The notes under the pieces are model-generated. The model ran no database searches. It was given only the letters and a program-made list of their open reading frames with translations, and was not told where the DNA came from. Shown piece after piece: positions 34,382 to 43,955 of a stretch of 64,000 nucleotides of DNA. Source of the DNA: JANQOH01 sp965200095 (GTDB taxonomy: Bacteria > Pseudomonadota > Alphaproteobacteria > UBA7887). Position 1 is the first letter of the stretch. Every line of letters starts with the position of its first letter. The stretch lies in the NCBI GenBank assembly GCA_965200095.1, contig OZ241350.1, positions 2,108,001-2,172,000 of the forward strand, written 5' to 3'. A program made the translations under genes and the position numbers.

Positions 34382-35476
34382 TCAACCGGCGCCGTCGATG
34401 GCGCGGGACAGGGCGGGGACGACCTCCCGGGCCATCAGCTCCATCGACCGGGTGAACGCGCGCTTGTCGGTCCAGTCATGCGCGGTCATCACCAGATGGC
34501 CGAAAGGCCCGACCTCGTCGCGGAACGCCAGCAATTGCTCGGTCACCTGCGCGGGCGTGCCGCGGATAACCAGCTTGTCGACCAGTTCCGCGGGCGTCAG
34601 GGTGTCCGGGTCGGCGTCGGGCGCGCCGACCGCCAGAGCGCGCATCCCGGCGCGGTCGAAAATCTTGAACAGGTAGTCGTAGTAGTAGTCGAAACTGCCG
34701 CCCGGCCGCTTGACGAACTCCTCGGCCTCGGCTGCGTCGTCGGCGACGAACACGCTGCGCGCGACGCGCCAGCGCGACGGGTCGGCGCTCTTTCCCCGCC
34801 TGTCGCACTCCTCGGCGTAGGCCTGCCAGTGCGACTTCACCGACCAGGCGGAGACGAAATTGGCGGAGATCGGCGCCCAATCGCGAGCCGCCGCCAGGCG
34901 CATCGTGCCCGAAAACGGACTCATCGCCGACACCGCAATGGGCGGATGCGGTTTCTGGAACGGCCGCACCATGCGCCCGAGGCCGATATCGTCGTATGCC
35001 CAGTCGGACACTTTCGTCGTCCAGTGCTTGCCGCGGATGTCGTAAGGCGCGTCGGAGCGCCAGATTTCGAGGATGGTGTCGATGGCTTCGACCATCATCT
35101 CGTTGCGGTCCTTGTCGGCGACGCCGAACAGTTCGAAATCGGGCGGCAGGCCGCCGGGGCCGACCCCCATGATGAAACGCCCGCGCGCCAGATGGTCGAA
35201 CATCGCCGCATGGCCGGCGATCAGCGCCGGGTGATATTGCGGCATGCAGATCACCCCCGTAGCGAGCTTGATGCGCTCGGTGCGCGCGATCAGACTCGCC
35301 ATGAACAGCAGCGGCGAGGTGATGGGCTCGACCGAAGAGCAATGGTGCTCGCCCACCCAGACTTCCTCGAAACCGAGCCGATCGGCGAGCTCTACGGTTT
35401 CGATGTCCTCGGCGAGAGACGTCTGGTAGTCCTTGTCCCGGTGGTGCACCGGCATCATGAAACAGGACAGTTTCAC
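34382..35476 (-). CDS. LLM-class flavin-dependent oxidoreductase (luciferase-like)
   Basis: 364 residues in a TIM barrel using F420 or FMNH2. LADRLGFEEVWVGEHH is the family's first conserved block, and ARGRFIMGVGPGGLPPDFELFG is the second. RGTPAQVTEQLLAFRDEVGPFG near the end is also typical. The GTG at 35476, with GGGAGG upstream, overlaps the phosphoribosyltransferase stop, so it is the third gene of a minus-strand operon starting at the NUDIX gene. Family members are mostly monooxygenases of small organic molecules. The substrate is not predictable. Confidence 0.88.
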   Translation of the reverse strand: MKLSCFMMPVHHRDKDYQTSLAEDIETVELADRLGFEEVWVGEHHCSSVEPITSPLLFMASLIARTERIKLATGVICMPQYHPALIAGHAAMFDHLARGRFIMGVGPGGLPPDFELFGVADKDRNEMMVEAIDTILEIWRSDAPYDIRGKHWTTKVSDWAYDDIGLGRMVRPFQKPHPPIAVSAMSPFSGTMRLAAARDWAPISANFVSAWSVKSHWQAYAEECDRRGKSADPSRWRVARSVFVADDAAEAEEFVKRPGGSFDYYYDYLFKIFDRAGMRALAVGAPDADPDTLTPAELVDKLVIRGTPAQVTEQLLAFRDEVGPFGHLVMTAHDWTDKRAFTRSMELMAREVVPALSRAIDGAG

Positions 35477-35973
35477 GGGAGCCTCCCTGTGGATTGCGCG
35501 GCGGCGGCGCGCGGCAGCGTCTCCCAGGGAAAGGCGACCCACAGCGCGGGCGGAACGCAATGCGCAAAGTAGTCGGGGTTCGCGGACTTTCCCTTGTGGT
35601 AGAGCACCGCCGTCGATAGCGGAACGCCCGCCTCCGACAGGCAGCGGCGGACATACTCCATCGTCACCCCCTCTTCGACGATCTCGTCCACGATGAGCAC
35701 CGATTTGCCCCTGAACACGCGCCAGTCGGGCGCGCGCAGGACGCGGATGCGCGAAGGAGTGCGCCCATGATAGCGCTCGAGCGCGACAGAGGCCACGTCG
35801 CGTATCCCCAGGATGTGCGACATCATGCCGGCGGGAATGAGACCGCCGCGGGTAATCGCGAGGATGACGTCGTGGACGACCGGCCCTGCGGCGACCTTTT
35901 CGGCGAGGATGCGGCTGGATTCGGCCACGTCTTCCCATGACAGATCGAGCGCCGTCATCGCCGCGTCACGCAT
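35473..35973 (-). CDS. Xanthine/hypoxanthine-type phosphoribosyltransferase
   Basis: 166 residues. The PRPP-binding loop VLIVDEIVEEGVTM (92-105) and ILAITRGGLIPAGMMSHILG identify a type I phosphoribosyltransferase of the purine-salvage or XGPRT-like group. YFAHCVPPALWVAFPWE matches the C-terminal base-binding region of the XGPRT relatives. Either ATG 35973 or ATG 35958 could be the start; both lack a strong ribosome site, which suits coupling to the NUDIX gene that ends 9 bases upstream. It likely shares an operon with the NUDIX and LLM genes. Confidence 0.85.
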   Translation of the reverse strand: MRDAAMTALDLSWEDVAESSRILAEKVAAGPVVHDVILAITRGGLIPAGMMSHILGIRDVASVALERYHGRTPSRIRVLRAPDWRVFRGKSVLIVDEIVEEGVTMEYVRRCLSEAGVPLSTAVLYHKGKSANPDYFAHCVPPALWVAFPWETLPRAAAAQSTGRLP

Positions 35974-35982
35974 TTGTCGGGG

Positions 35983-36657
35983 TCATTCGGCGTCGAAGAC
36001 GAAGCGGCCATGCACCGTCCGGAACCGCGGCACGGGGCGCGGCGCGTCGGGCGGCGGCGGGTCGGCGAGGTGGGCGGCGACCAGTTTGAGCACCAGCCGC
36101 GTGACGTGGGGAAGCGGCAGCGCGAGGGTGTCCCCCAGGGCGGTCCACCGCAGGTCGAGCAGCTCGCCGTCGCCCTTGAGCTCGCCGCTCGCATCCGCCG
36201 CATCGGCGAGGAAGAAGCGCGCGTTGAAGCGCCGCGGGCGCCCCGGCGGCGTGACCGCGCGGTAGAGATAGTCGAGCGCGCCGAGCGCCGGCCCCATGCC
36301 GCGCGCGGCGAAGGAGTCCCACGGCGCGCGCGCCGGCGCCGCGGCGCCGTCGCGCAGCGGCGCGCCGATCGTCAACCCGGTCTCCTCGAATGTCTCGCGG
36401 ACCGCGGCGACGCCCAGCGCATGAGCCCGCGCCGGCGTCGCCGCCCGTTCGAGACGTTCGCGCACCGCGTCGCGCAAGGGCGTCGCCGCGGCGACGCGGT
36501 GATCGCCCGCGTCGACGCGCCCGCCCGGAAAGACATAGCGGTTGGGCATGAAGGCGTGGCCGCCGTGGCGCTGGCCGAGGAGCACTTCCGGCCCGCCGCC
36601 CGAACGGCGAACGAGGATCAGGGTCGCGGCGTCGCGCGGTCTCGGGGAGCGGGCCAT
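35983..36657 (-). CDS. NUDIX hydrolase with split Nudix box (NUDT19-like)
   Basis: 224 residues. FPGGRVDAGDH is followed about 35 residues later by AAVRETFEETGL, so the Nudix box is present but carries a long insertion between its Gly and its RExxEE part. That is the pattern of the NUDT19/RP2p subgroup of nucleoside or CoA diphosphatases. The start at 36657 (MARSPRPRDAATLILVRR) begins the first strand; an upstream extension is low complexity. It heads the minus-strand operon with the phosphoribosyltransferase and LLM genes. The 278 bases upstream are shared with the divergent FAD oxidase gene and hold both promoters. Confidence 0.85.
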   Translation of the reverse strand: MARSPRPRDAATLILVRRSGGGPEVLLGQRHGGHAFMPNRYVFPGGRVDAGDHRVAAATPLRDAVRERLERAATPARAHALGVAAVRETFEETGLTIGAPLRDGAAAPARAPWDSFAARGMGPALGALDYLYRAVTPPGRPRRFNARFFLADAADASGELKGDGELLDLRWTALGDTLALPLPHVTRLVLKLVAAHLADPPPPDAPRPVPRFRTVHGRFVFDAE

Positions 36658-36935
36658 GAGCGGTCGGGCCGGGTGGGGCGCTCGGGGATAGCGCGGGAAG
36701 CAGTGTAGCCGATGATACAGGCGCGCGGCGGACGCGCCACAATGCCGCCGCGAAAGCGCCCCGACATTTCCCCGGCGCCGCCGCGCCGACGACAAGGGCG
36801 GAGACCATATATGGGTCGCCGGTCCGGTCTCCCCGACGCAACCTCCCCGTCCCCGGACCGGCGTTCCCCCCTTCCCCGATCGCGCGGCCGGACACCGCCT
36901 TGCCGGGCGGCGCCGTATCCGCTACACGCTCAACC

Positions 36936-38375
36936 ATGCCCCGCCCCGCGACGCGCCCCGCCCGGGATGCCGGCGAGATCGCCCGCGGCTTGCGGAGCAT
37001 CCTCGGCGCGGAAGGCGTGATCGACGATCCGGAGCGCCTCGCCCCGCGCCTTGTCGACGAACGCGGCAAATACCGCGGCAAGGCGGCGCTGATGGCGCGG
37101 CCCGCGAACACCGCGGAAGTGGCGGCGACGGTGGGTTTCTGCGCCGAACGCGGCATCGCGATGGTGCCCCAGGGCGGCAACACCTCAATGTGCGGCGCGT
37201 CGGCGCCGCACGAACACGGGCGCGAGATCCTCATCGGCCTGTCGCGGATGAACCGCATCCGCGCCATCGACGCCGCCAACGACACCATGACCGCCGAGGC
37301 CGGCTGCATCCTCGCCCGCCTGCAGGAGGCCGCTGCGGAGGCCGGGCGAATGCTGCCGTTGAGCCTCGCCGCCGAGGGCAGTTGCGAGATCGGCGGCAAT
37401 GTGTCGACCAATGCCGGCGGCACCAACGTGCTCCGCTACGGCATGGCGCGGTCCCAGGTGCTCGGCCTCGAGGTCGTGCTCCCCGACGGCGCCGTGTGGG
37501 ACGGGCTGCGCGCCTTGCGCAAGGACAATACGGGCTACGATCTCAAGCAGTTGTTCATCGGCGCCGAGGGCACGCTGGGCATCGTCACCGCGGCGGTGCT
37601 CAAACTGGAGCCGAAGGCGCGCGCGACGGCGACGGCGTGGGCCGCGGTTCCCGACCCCGAGGCCGCGCTGGCGCTGCTGGGCCGGGCGCGCGACGCCGGC
37701 GGCGGCGCGCTGTGCGCTTTCGAGTTCCAGTCGCGCCGCTGCGTCGATTTCGTCACCCGTAACATTCCCGGCGTCCGGGACCCGTTCGACGGACGTCACG
37801 ACTGGTTCGTGCTGCTCGAAACGGCGTCGTCGGCGCCCGACGCGCCGCTCCGGGCGGCGATGGAGACGTTGCTCGCAGGCGCGCTGGAGCGCGGCCTGGC
37901 GCTCGACGCCGTCATTGCGGAGAGCGAGGCGCAGGCGCGTAATCTGTGGGCGTTGCGCGAGCATGTCTCGGAAGCGCAGAAGCCCGAGGGCGGCAGCATC
38001 AAGCACGATGTTTCGACGCCGGTGAGCCGGGTTCCGGAATTCCTCCGACGCGCCGACGCGGCGGTCGAGGCGGCGATCCCCGGCGCGCGGCCCGTCGCCT
38101 TCGGGCACATGGGCGACGGCAACGTCCACTACAACGTCACCCAGCCCGAGGGGGCGGACCGCGAGGCCTTCCTCGCGCAATGGGAGCGCCTGAACGAAAT
38201 CGTCCATGACCTGGTCGTGGACATGGGCGGCAGTTTCTCCGCCGAGCACGGGATCGGACGCTTGAAGCGGGACGCTCTGGCGAAGTACCGTTCTCCGGTC
38301 GAATTGGGGCTGATGCGGCGCATAAAGCAGGCGCTGGACCCCTGCGGAATCATGAACCCCGGAAAAGTCGTCTGA
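36936..38375 (+). CDS. FAD-linked oxidase (GlcD / D-2-hydroxyacid dehydrogenase type)
   Basis: 479 residues. VPQGGNTSMCGASAP and SLAAEGSCEIGGNVSTNAGG form the PCMH-type FAD-binding domain. FIGAEGTLGIVTAAVLKL ends it, and the C-terminal FAD-oxidase domain contains GHMGDGNVHYNV and SAEHGIGRLK, with the metal/substrate histidines typical of D-lactate, D-2-hydroxyglutarate and glycolate dehydrogenases. The ATG at 36936 was chosen on homology. The gene is 14 bases ahead of the acyl-CoA dehydrogenase gene, so both are probably in one operon. The exact hydroxy acid is unknown. Confidence 0.9.
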   Translation: MPRPATRPARDAGEIARGLRSILGAEGVIDDPERLAPRLVDERGKYRGKAALMARPANTAEVAATVGFCAERGIAMVPQGGNTSMCGASAPHEHGREILIGLSRMNRIRAIDAANDTMTAEAGCILARLQEAAAEAGRMLPLSLAAEGSCEIGGNVSTNAGGTNVLRYGMARSQVLGLEVVLPDGAVWDGLRALRKDNTGYDLKQLFIGAEGTLGIVTAAVLKLEPKARATATAWAAVPDPEAALALLGRARDAGGGALCAFEFQSRRCVDFVTRNIPGVRDPFDGRHDWFVLLETASSAPDAPLRAAMETLLAGALERGLALDAVIAESEAQARNLWALREHVSEAQKPEGGSIKHDVSTPVSRVPEFLRRADAAVEAAIPGARPVAFGHMGDGNVHYNVTQPEGADREAFLAQWERLNEIVHDLVVDMGGSFSAEHGIGRLKRDALAKYRSPVELGLMRRIKQALDPCGIMNPGKVV

Positions 38376-38389
38376 GAGGGATCCCAACC

Positions 38390-40165
38390 ATGGCCACAGG
38401 CTATACCGCGCCGGTCGACGACATGCGCTTCGTGCTCGAGGACCTGGTGGGCTTGCAGGGGCTCTCCGCGCTCGACGGACTCGATTCGCTCAGCGCCGAT
38501 TTCGTGGCGCAGGTCCTCGACGAAGCGGGCCGGTTCGCGGGAGACGTGCTGGCGCCGCTCAACCGGCCGGGGGACGAACAGGGCGCGCAGCTCGTCAACG
38601 GCGTGGTGCGGATGCCCGACGGCTTCCGCGAAGCCTATGCGAAATGGGTCGAGGGGCGCTGGGGAACCGTCGCCGCCGACCCGGCCTGGGGCGGGATGGG
38701 GCTCGGCCACACGCTTTCCGGCGCCCTCGCGGAGATGTGGCAGGCGGCGAATATGGCCTTCGCGGACGGCCTGATGCTCACCCAGGGCGCGGTCGAGGCG
38801 CTGGAGGCGCATGGCGACGAAGAGACGAAAGCGCTGTATCTGCCGAAACTCGTCACCGGCGAGTGGTCGGGGACCATGAACCTGACCGAACCGGGCGCCG
38901 GCTCGGACGTGGGCGCACTGACCACGCGGGCGACGCCCGCCAACGGCGCCTGGCGCATCGCCGGCACGAAGATTTTCATCACCCACGCCGACCAGGACAT
39001 GAGCGAAAACGTGGTGCACCTGGTGCTCGCGCGCACCCCCGGCGCGCCGGCGGGCGCCCGCGGCGTCTCGCTGTTCGCGGTCCCGAAATACCTGCCGGAC
39101 GCCGAAGGCGCGCCCGGGCCGCGCAACGATCTGCGGGTGGTCTCGCTCGAACACAAGATGGGCCACATGGCGAGCCCGACCGCGGTCATGAGTTACGGCG
39201 ACGACGGCGGCGCCGAGGGGCGGCTGGTGGGCGGCGAGAGACAGGGCATGCGCTGCATGTTCACGATGATGAACTCGGCGCGGCTCAACGTCGCCATTCA
39301 GGGGCTGGCCATCGCCGAGCGCGCCCGCCAGGCGGCGCTCGACTGGGCGCGCCAGCGGGTGCAGGGAACCGCGCTCGACGACCCGAAAGGAGGCCCCGTG
39401 CCGATCGTCCGGCACCCCGACGTGCGCCGGATGCTCATGGAGATGCGGGCCAAAACCGAGGCCATGCGCGCGCTCTGCTACTCCATCGGCGCAGCGCTGG
39501 ACCACGCCCGGCGCGCCGGCGACGCGGCCGCTATGGGGTATGTCGACCTGATGATCCCGGTGGCCAAGGCGTGGTGCACCGACCACGGTTTCGAGGTGGC
39601 GTCCACCGGCGTCCAGGTGCATGGCGGCATGGGATACATTGAGGAAACGGGCGCGGCGCAGCATATGCGCGACGCGCGCATCACCATGATCTACGAGGGC
39701 ACCAACGGCATCCAGGCTCTCGACCTGGTGCGCCGCAAGCTGCAACAGGACGATGGCGCGGCGGCCGCGGCGCTGATCGCCGACATGCGGGAAACGACGG
39801 GCGCCCTCGCCGACGCCGAACTCGGCGACATCGCGCGCGCGCTCTCCCCCGCCGTCGACGCCGCGGAAACCGCCACCGGCTGGTTGCGCGCCGCCTGGCG
39901 CAAGGATCCGGTCGCCGCGGCGGCCGGGGCGACTCCCTATGCCGACATGATGGGCTTCGTAGCGGGCGGCTGGCTGCTCGCCAAGGCGGCGATCAAGGCG
40001 CGCATGAGGCTGAACGCGGGCGGCGGAAACGCCGCCTTTTACGAGGCCAAGATCGCCACCGCGCGTTTCTTCGCAAACCGGTATCTGGCGCCGGCCGCAG
40101 CGCTTGCCGGACCCGTTACGACCGCCCGGGAAACGGTGATGGCGATACCCGAGGAGGCTCTTTGA
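38390..40165 (+). CDS. Acyl-CoA dehydrogenase, long form
   Basis: 591 residues, longer than the standard 380, with the extra C-terminal domain seen in the FadE-type group that includes dimethylsulfoniopropionate-related and beta-oxidation members. TEPGAGSDVGALTTRA and KIFITHAD are the flavin and acyl-CoA motifs, QVHGGMGYIEETGAAQHMRDARI holds the catalytic-region signature (parts: QVHGGMGYIEE and RDARITMIYEGTNGIQALD). RBS GAGAGG precedes the ATG. Its position behind an FAD-linked hydroxyacid dehydrogenase suggests a small catabolic operon. The acyl chain cannot be predicted. Confidence 0.92.
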   Translation: MATGYTAPVDDMRFVLEDLVGLQGLSALDGLDSLSADFVAQVLDEAGRFAGDVLAPLNRPGDEQGAQLVNGVVRMPDGFREAYAKWVEGRWGTVAADPAWGGMGLGHTLSGALAEMWQAANMAFADGLMLTQGAVEALEAHGDEETKALYLPKLVTGEWSGTMNLTEPGAGSDVGALTTRATPANGAWRIAGTKIFITHADQDMSENVVHLVLARTPGAPAGARGVSLFAVPKYLPDAEGAPGPRNDLRVVSLEHKMGHMASPTAVMSYGDDGGAEGRLVGGERQGMRCMFTMMNSARLNVAIQGLAIAERARQAALDWARQRVQGTALDDPKGGPVPIVRHPDVRRMLMEMRAKTEAMRALCYSIGAALDHARRAGDAAAMGYVDLMIPVAKAWCTDHGFEVASTGVQVHGGMGYIEETGAAQHMRDARITMIYEGTNGIQALDLVRRKLQQDDGAAAAALIADMRETTGALADAELGDIARALSPAVDAAETATGWLRAAWRKDPVAAAAGATPYADMMGFVAGGWLLAKAAIKARMRLNAGGGNAAFYEAKIATARFFANRYLAPAAALAGPVTTARETVMAIPEEAL

Positions 40166-40229
40166 CCGCCGTTTGCGCGATGTCGCCGGGCCGGGCTATG
40201 GTCGCCCGTCGGGAAGAGGGAGGAACGCC

Positions 40230-41579
40230 ATGACCGTCGTCGGGCCGTCGCGTCGCGGGTTCCTGAAGACCGCCGCAGCGGCGGGCGCCGTTTCCGTCGC
40301 CGCGCCCTGGGTGAAGAGCGCGCGCTCCGCCGGCTCCCTGGCGATCGGGCTGTGGGACCACTGGGTGCCCGGCGCCAACGACGTCATGCGCCGGGTCTGC
40401 GAGGAATGGGGCGCCGCCAACGGCGTCGAGGTCGAAATCGACTTCATCACCTCCATCGGCAACAAGCTGCTGCTCACCGCCCAGGCCGAGTCGCGCGCAC
40501 GCACCGGGCACGATGTCTATTGCGTGCCGGGCTGGTTTCCGTCGATCTTCCGCGATTCGCTGGAGCCGGTGGACGATGTGGTGCGCGAGATCGAGGCGCG
40601 GCACGGCAAGCTGGTTCCCGGCGTGGACTATCTGGCGCGCATCGACGGGCGGTGGGTGGCGAGCCCGGCGCCGAACGGCTCCCCCAACTACGCGCAGGTC
40701 TCGCGGCTGGATTATTTCAGGGATCATGCCGGGCTGGACCTGGCGGCGATGTTCCCGGCGCACGATAACCGCGACCCGGCTCTGGTGGACGGCTGGACCT
40801 ACGACGCCTTCCTGGCGGCGGCGGAGAAACTGCATGCGGCGGGGCACGCCTTCGGCGCGCCCATTGCGCCGGTGCCGGACGGCACGCAGTGGATCGCGCA
40901 GGTGTTCCGCGCCTTCGGGGCCGAACTGATCGACGCCGAAGGCGAGATCACGGTCGACTCGGACGAAACGCGGGCGGCGCTGGACTATCTGGCGCGTCTT
41001 GTGCGCTTCATGCCCGAAGGCGTCTATGCGTGGGACGATGCCGGCAACAACCGCTGGATGATCTCGGGCCAGGGCGGCGCGATCTTCAACCCGCCGAGCG
41101 CCTGGGCGGTGGCGAGCCGCGACAACCCCGAGGCGGGCCGGCAGCTCTGGCATCACGACGCGCCGCGCGGGCCGGCGGGGCGCTTCCGCGCCAGCGCGCC
41201 GTTCTTCTGGGGCGTGTGGCAATTTTCGCAGAACATCCCGGCGGCGAAGGCGCTGTTCCTGCACGTCATGGAGCGCGGGATCGTCGAGCGCCTGCTGCGC
41301 GCCTCGCAGGGTTACGACGTGCCGCTGGTGGCCGCCTATCGCGACGCGGACGTCTGGGCAGCCGCAACGCCGCCCGACGGCGTGCTCTACAACTACCCCA
41401 TCCGCGGCGACGAGCAATGGAGTCTGGCGGGCTTCCCGGCGCCGCCGGAATACGGCTCCCAGCTTTCGACCCAGGGCCTCTACCCGAATCTGGTGGCCCA
41501 TGTGACGCAGGGAGGCGAGTCTCTCGACGACGCCATCGCCTGGGCGATGGGCGAAATCGAGGCGATCCTGTTCCTGTGA
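40230..41579 (+). CDS. ABC transporter extracellular solute-binding protein (family 1), paralogue 1
   Basis: 449 residues. SRRGFLKTAAAAGAVS is a twin-arginine signal, so the ATG at 40230 with GGGAGG just upstream is the start rather than an earlier one at 40173. The mature protein has the family-1 sugar-binding layout with a Trp-rich ligand region (GLWDHWVPGAND, WMISGQGGAIFNPPSAW). The next gene encodes a near-duplicate of the same length, and the permease and ATPase genes follow. It is the periplasmic receptor of this importer. The ligand is probably a sugar or polyol, unproven. Confidence 0.9.
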   Translation: MTVVGPSRRGFLKTAAAAGAVSVAAPWVKSARSAGSLAIGLWDHWVPGANDVMRRVCEEWGAANGVEVEIDFITSIGNKLLLTAQAESRARTGHDVYCVPGWFPSIFRDSLEPVDDVVREIEARHGKLVPGVDYLARIDGRWVASPAPNGSPNYAQVSRLDYFRDHAGLDLAAMFPAHDNRDPALVDGWTYDAFLAAAEKLHAAGHAFGAPIAPVPDGTQWIAQVFRAFGAELIDAEGEITVDSDETRAALDYLARLVRFMPEGVYAWDDAGNNRWMISGQGGAIFNPPSAWAVASRDNPEAGRQLWHHDAPRGPAGRFRASAPFFWGVWQFSQNIPAAKALFLHVMERGIVERLLRASQGYDVPLVAAYRDADVWAAATPPDGVLYNYPIRGDEQWSLAGFPAPPEYGSQLSTQGLYPNLVAHVTQGGESLDDAIAWAMGEIEAILFL

Positions 41580-41643
41580 ACCGCCGTTTGCGCGGCCGCG
41601 CCGCGCCGGGCTATGCTTCCCCATCCGGCAGAGGAGGACCGTC

Positions 41644-42993
41644 ATGACCGTCTCCGGGACATCGCGCCGCGGGTTCCTGAAAACCGCCGCAGCGGCGGGG
41701 GCCGTCGCCGTCGCCGCGCCGTATGTGAAGAGCGCGCGCTCCGCCGGCTCCCTGGCGATCGGGCTGTGGGACCACTGGGTGCCCGGCGCCAACGACGTCA
41801 TGCGCCGGATATGCGGGGAATGGGGCGCCGCCAACGGAGTCGAGGTCGAAATCGACTTCATCACCTCCATCGGCAACAAGCTGCTGCTCACCGCCCAGGC
41901 CGAATCCCGCGCGCGCACCGGGCATGACATCTATTGCGTGCCGGGGTGGCTGCCCTCGATCTTCCGCGACACGCTGGAGCCTGTGGACGACGTTGTGCGC
42001 GAGATCGAGGCGCGGCACGGCAAGCTGGTTCCCGGCGTGGACTACCTGGCCCGTATCGACGGAAGGTGGGTGGCGAGCCCCGCGCCGACGGGGTCGCTGA
42101 CCTACGCGCAGGTCTCGCGCCTGGACTATTTCAGGGACCATGCCGGGCTGGACCTGACGGCGATGTTCCCGGCGCACGACAACCGCGACCCGGCGCTGGT
42201 GGATGGCTGGACCTACGACGCCTTCCTCGCCGCGGCGGAGAAGATCCACGCTGCGGGGCACTCCTTCGGCGCGCCCATCGCGCCGACGCCCGACGGTACG
42301 CAGTGGATCGCACAGGTGTTCCGCGCCTTCGGGGCCGAACTGATAAACGCCGAGGGCGAGATCGCGGTCGACTCGGACGAGACGCGGGCGGCGCTGGACT
42401 ATCTGGCGCGTCTCTCGCGCTTTATGCCCGAGGGCGTCTATGCGTGGGACGACGCGGCCAACAATCGCTGGATGATCTCGGGCCAGGGCGGCGCGATCTT
42501 CAACCCGCCGAGCGCCTGGGCGGTGGCGAGCCGCGACAACCCCGAGGCGGGCGCGCAGTTCTGGCATCACGACACGCCGCGCGGGCCGGCGGGGCGCTTC
42601 CGGGCCAGCTCGCCGTTCTTCTGGGGCGTGTGGCAGTTCTCGCAGAACATTTCGGCGGCGAAGGAACTGTTCCTGCACGTCATGGAGCGCGAGACGGTCG
42701 AGCGGATGCTGCGCGCGTCGCAGGGGTTCGACCTGCCGCTGGTTGCGGCCTACAGCGCCGCGGACGTGTGGGAAGCCGCGGCGCCGCCCGACGGCGTGCT
42801 CTACAACTACCCCGTCCGCGGCGACGAGGTGCAGAACATCGCGGGCTTCCCGGCGCCTCCCGAATACGGGTCGCAGATCTTCACCCAGGGCGTCTATCCC
42901 AACCTCGTGGCGCATGTGACCCAGGCGGGAGACTCCATCGACGAAGCCATCGACTGGGCGATGGGCGAACTCGAACAGGTCATGTTCTTCTAG
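41644..42993 (+). CDS. ABC transporter extracellular solute-binding protein (family 1), paralogue 2
   Basis: 449 residues and roughly 90% identical to the previous product, with the same TAT signal (SRRGFLKTAAAAGAVAV). The start codons are 1414 bases apart and the similarity extends about 60 bases upstream (ACCGCCGTTTGCGCG), so this is a recent tandem duplication. RBS GAGGAGG precedes the ATG. Differences concentrate in a few surface-like and pocket-adjacent positions (for example LAAMFP to LTAMFP, QWSLAG to VQNIAG). The two receptors could feed the same permease with different ligand preferences. Confidence 0.9.
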   Translation: MTVSGTSRRGFLKTAAAAGAVAVAAPYVKSARSAGSLAIGLWDHWVPGANDVMRRICGEWGAANGVEVEIDFITSIGNKLLLTAQAESRARTGHDIYCVPGWLPSIFRDTLEPVDDVVREIEARHGKLVPGVDYLARIDGRWVASPAPTGSLTYAQVSRLDYFRDHAGLDLTAMFPAHDNRDPALVDGWTYDAFLAAAEKIHAAGHSFGAPIAPTPDGTQWIAQVFRAFGAELINAEGEIAVDSDETRAALDYLARLSRFMPEGVYAWDDAANNRWMISGQGGAIFNPPSAWAVASRDNPEAGAQFWHHDTPRGPAGRFRASSPFFWGVWQFSQNISAAKELFLHVMERETVERMLRASQGFDLPLVAAYSAADVWEAAAPPDGVLYNYPVRGDEVQNIAGFPAPPEYGSQIFTQGVYPNLVAHVTQAGDSIDEAIDWAMGELEQVMFF

Positions 42994-43017
42994 GGTCCCG
43001 CGGCGACGGAGGCAGCC

Positions 43018-43950
43018 ATGGCGGCGCCGGCCATCGACGTATCCGCTCCCCCCGCGGTTCCACGCCCCGCGGGCGGCCTGAAGCGCCTTTTGCGGCGCAA
43101 ATCGACCATCGGCGTGCTGATGGTCGCGCCGCTGCTTGCGGTGATTCTGGGCCTCGTCGCATATCCCGGCGTCTACGCCATGTTCCTGTCGATGCTCAAC
43201 AAGACGGAGACCGCCTTCGTCGGGCTCCGGAATTTCGAGTTCCTGCTGCGGCGCGACACTTTCCAGGACGTGGTGTTCCAGTCGGTGATGTTCGCCCTCG
43301 TGGCGGTGGTCGGCAAGGCGCTGATCGGCTTCATCGCCGCCCATGCGGTCAACGCCATCCCCACCCGGGGGCAACGCAAGTGGCGCGGCATGATGCTCGT
43401 GCCCTGGGTCATACCGCCGGCGCTGTCGACCCTCGGCTGGTGGTGGCTGTTCGAACCCACCTACAGTTCTCTCAATTGGCTTCTGGACAAGGCCGGTCTG
43501 ACGCAGATCGCCTGGTTGAGCGAGATCTTCTGGGCGCGGTTTTCGGTGATTCTGGTGAACATCTGGGTCGGCGCGCCGTTCTTCCTCATCATGTATCTCG
43601 CGGCGCTGAAATCCATCCCGGAGGAGCTCTACGAGGCCGCATCCATCGACGGCGCGAACGCCTGGCAGAAGATGGTCCACGTCACCCTCCCGATGATGCG
43701 CAACATCATCGCGATCACGGTGCTGTTCTCGATCATCGTGACGCTCGCCAATTTCGACATCGTGCGCGTGCTGACGCAAGGCAACCCGCTCGGCAAGACG
43801 CACCTGTTCGCGACCTACGCGATGCGCTACGGGCTGGAGTCCGGCAACATTCCGCTGGGGGCTGCGGTGTCGCTGTTCATGTTCCCGGTGCTGGCGATCC
43901 TCGCCTTCGTCATCCTGCGCAACGTGCGCAGACGCGCGATGGAGCTGTGA
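43018..43950 (+). CDS. ABC transporter permease, MalF/UgpA-like
   Basis: 310 residues with six predicted membrane segments (first: GVLMVAPLLAVILGLVAYPG). The EAA loop EELYEAASIDGANAWQKM, where the ATPase docks, lies at about residue 205. It is the first membrane subunit of the importer, after the two receptors and before the second permease. Its start follows the receptor stop by 24 bases. Confidence 0.93.
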   Translation: MAAPAIDVSAPPAVPRPAGGLKRLLRRKSTIGVLMVAPLLAVILGLVAYPGVYAMFLSMLNKTETAFVGLRNFEFLLRRDTFQDVVFQSVMFALVAVVGKALIGFIAAHAVNAIPTRGQRKWRGMMLVPWVIPPALSTLGWWWLFEPTYSSLNWLLDKAGLTQIAWLSEIFWARFSVILVNIWVGAPFFLIMYLAALKSIPEELYEAASIDGANAWQKMVHVTLPMMRNIIAITVLFSIIVTLANFDIVRVLTQGNPLGKTHLFATYAMRYGLESGNIPLGAAVSLFMFPVLAILAFVILRNVRRRAMEL

Positions 43951-43955
43951 CGGGC

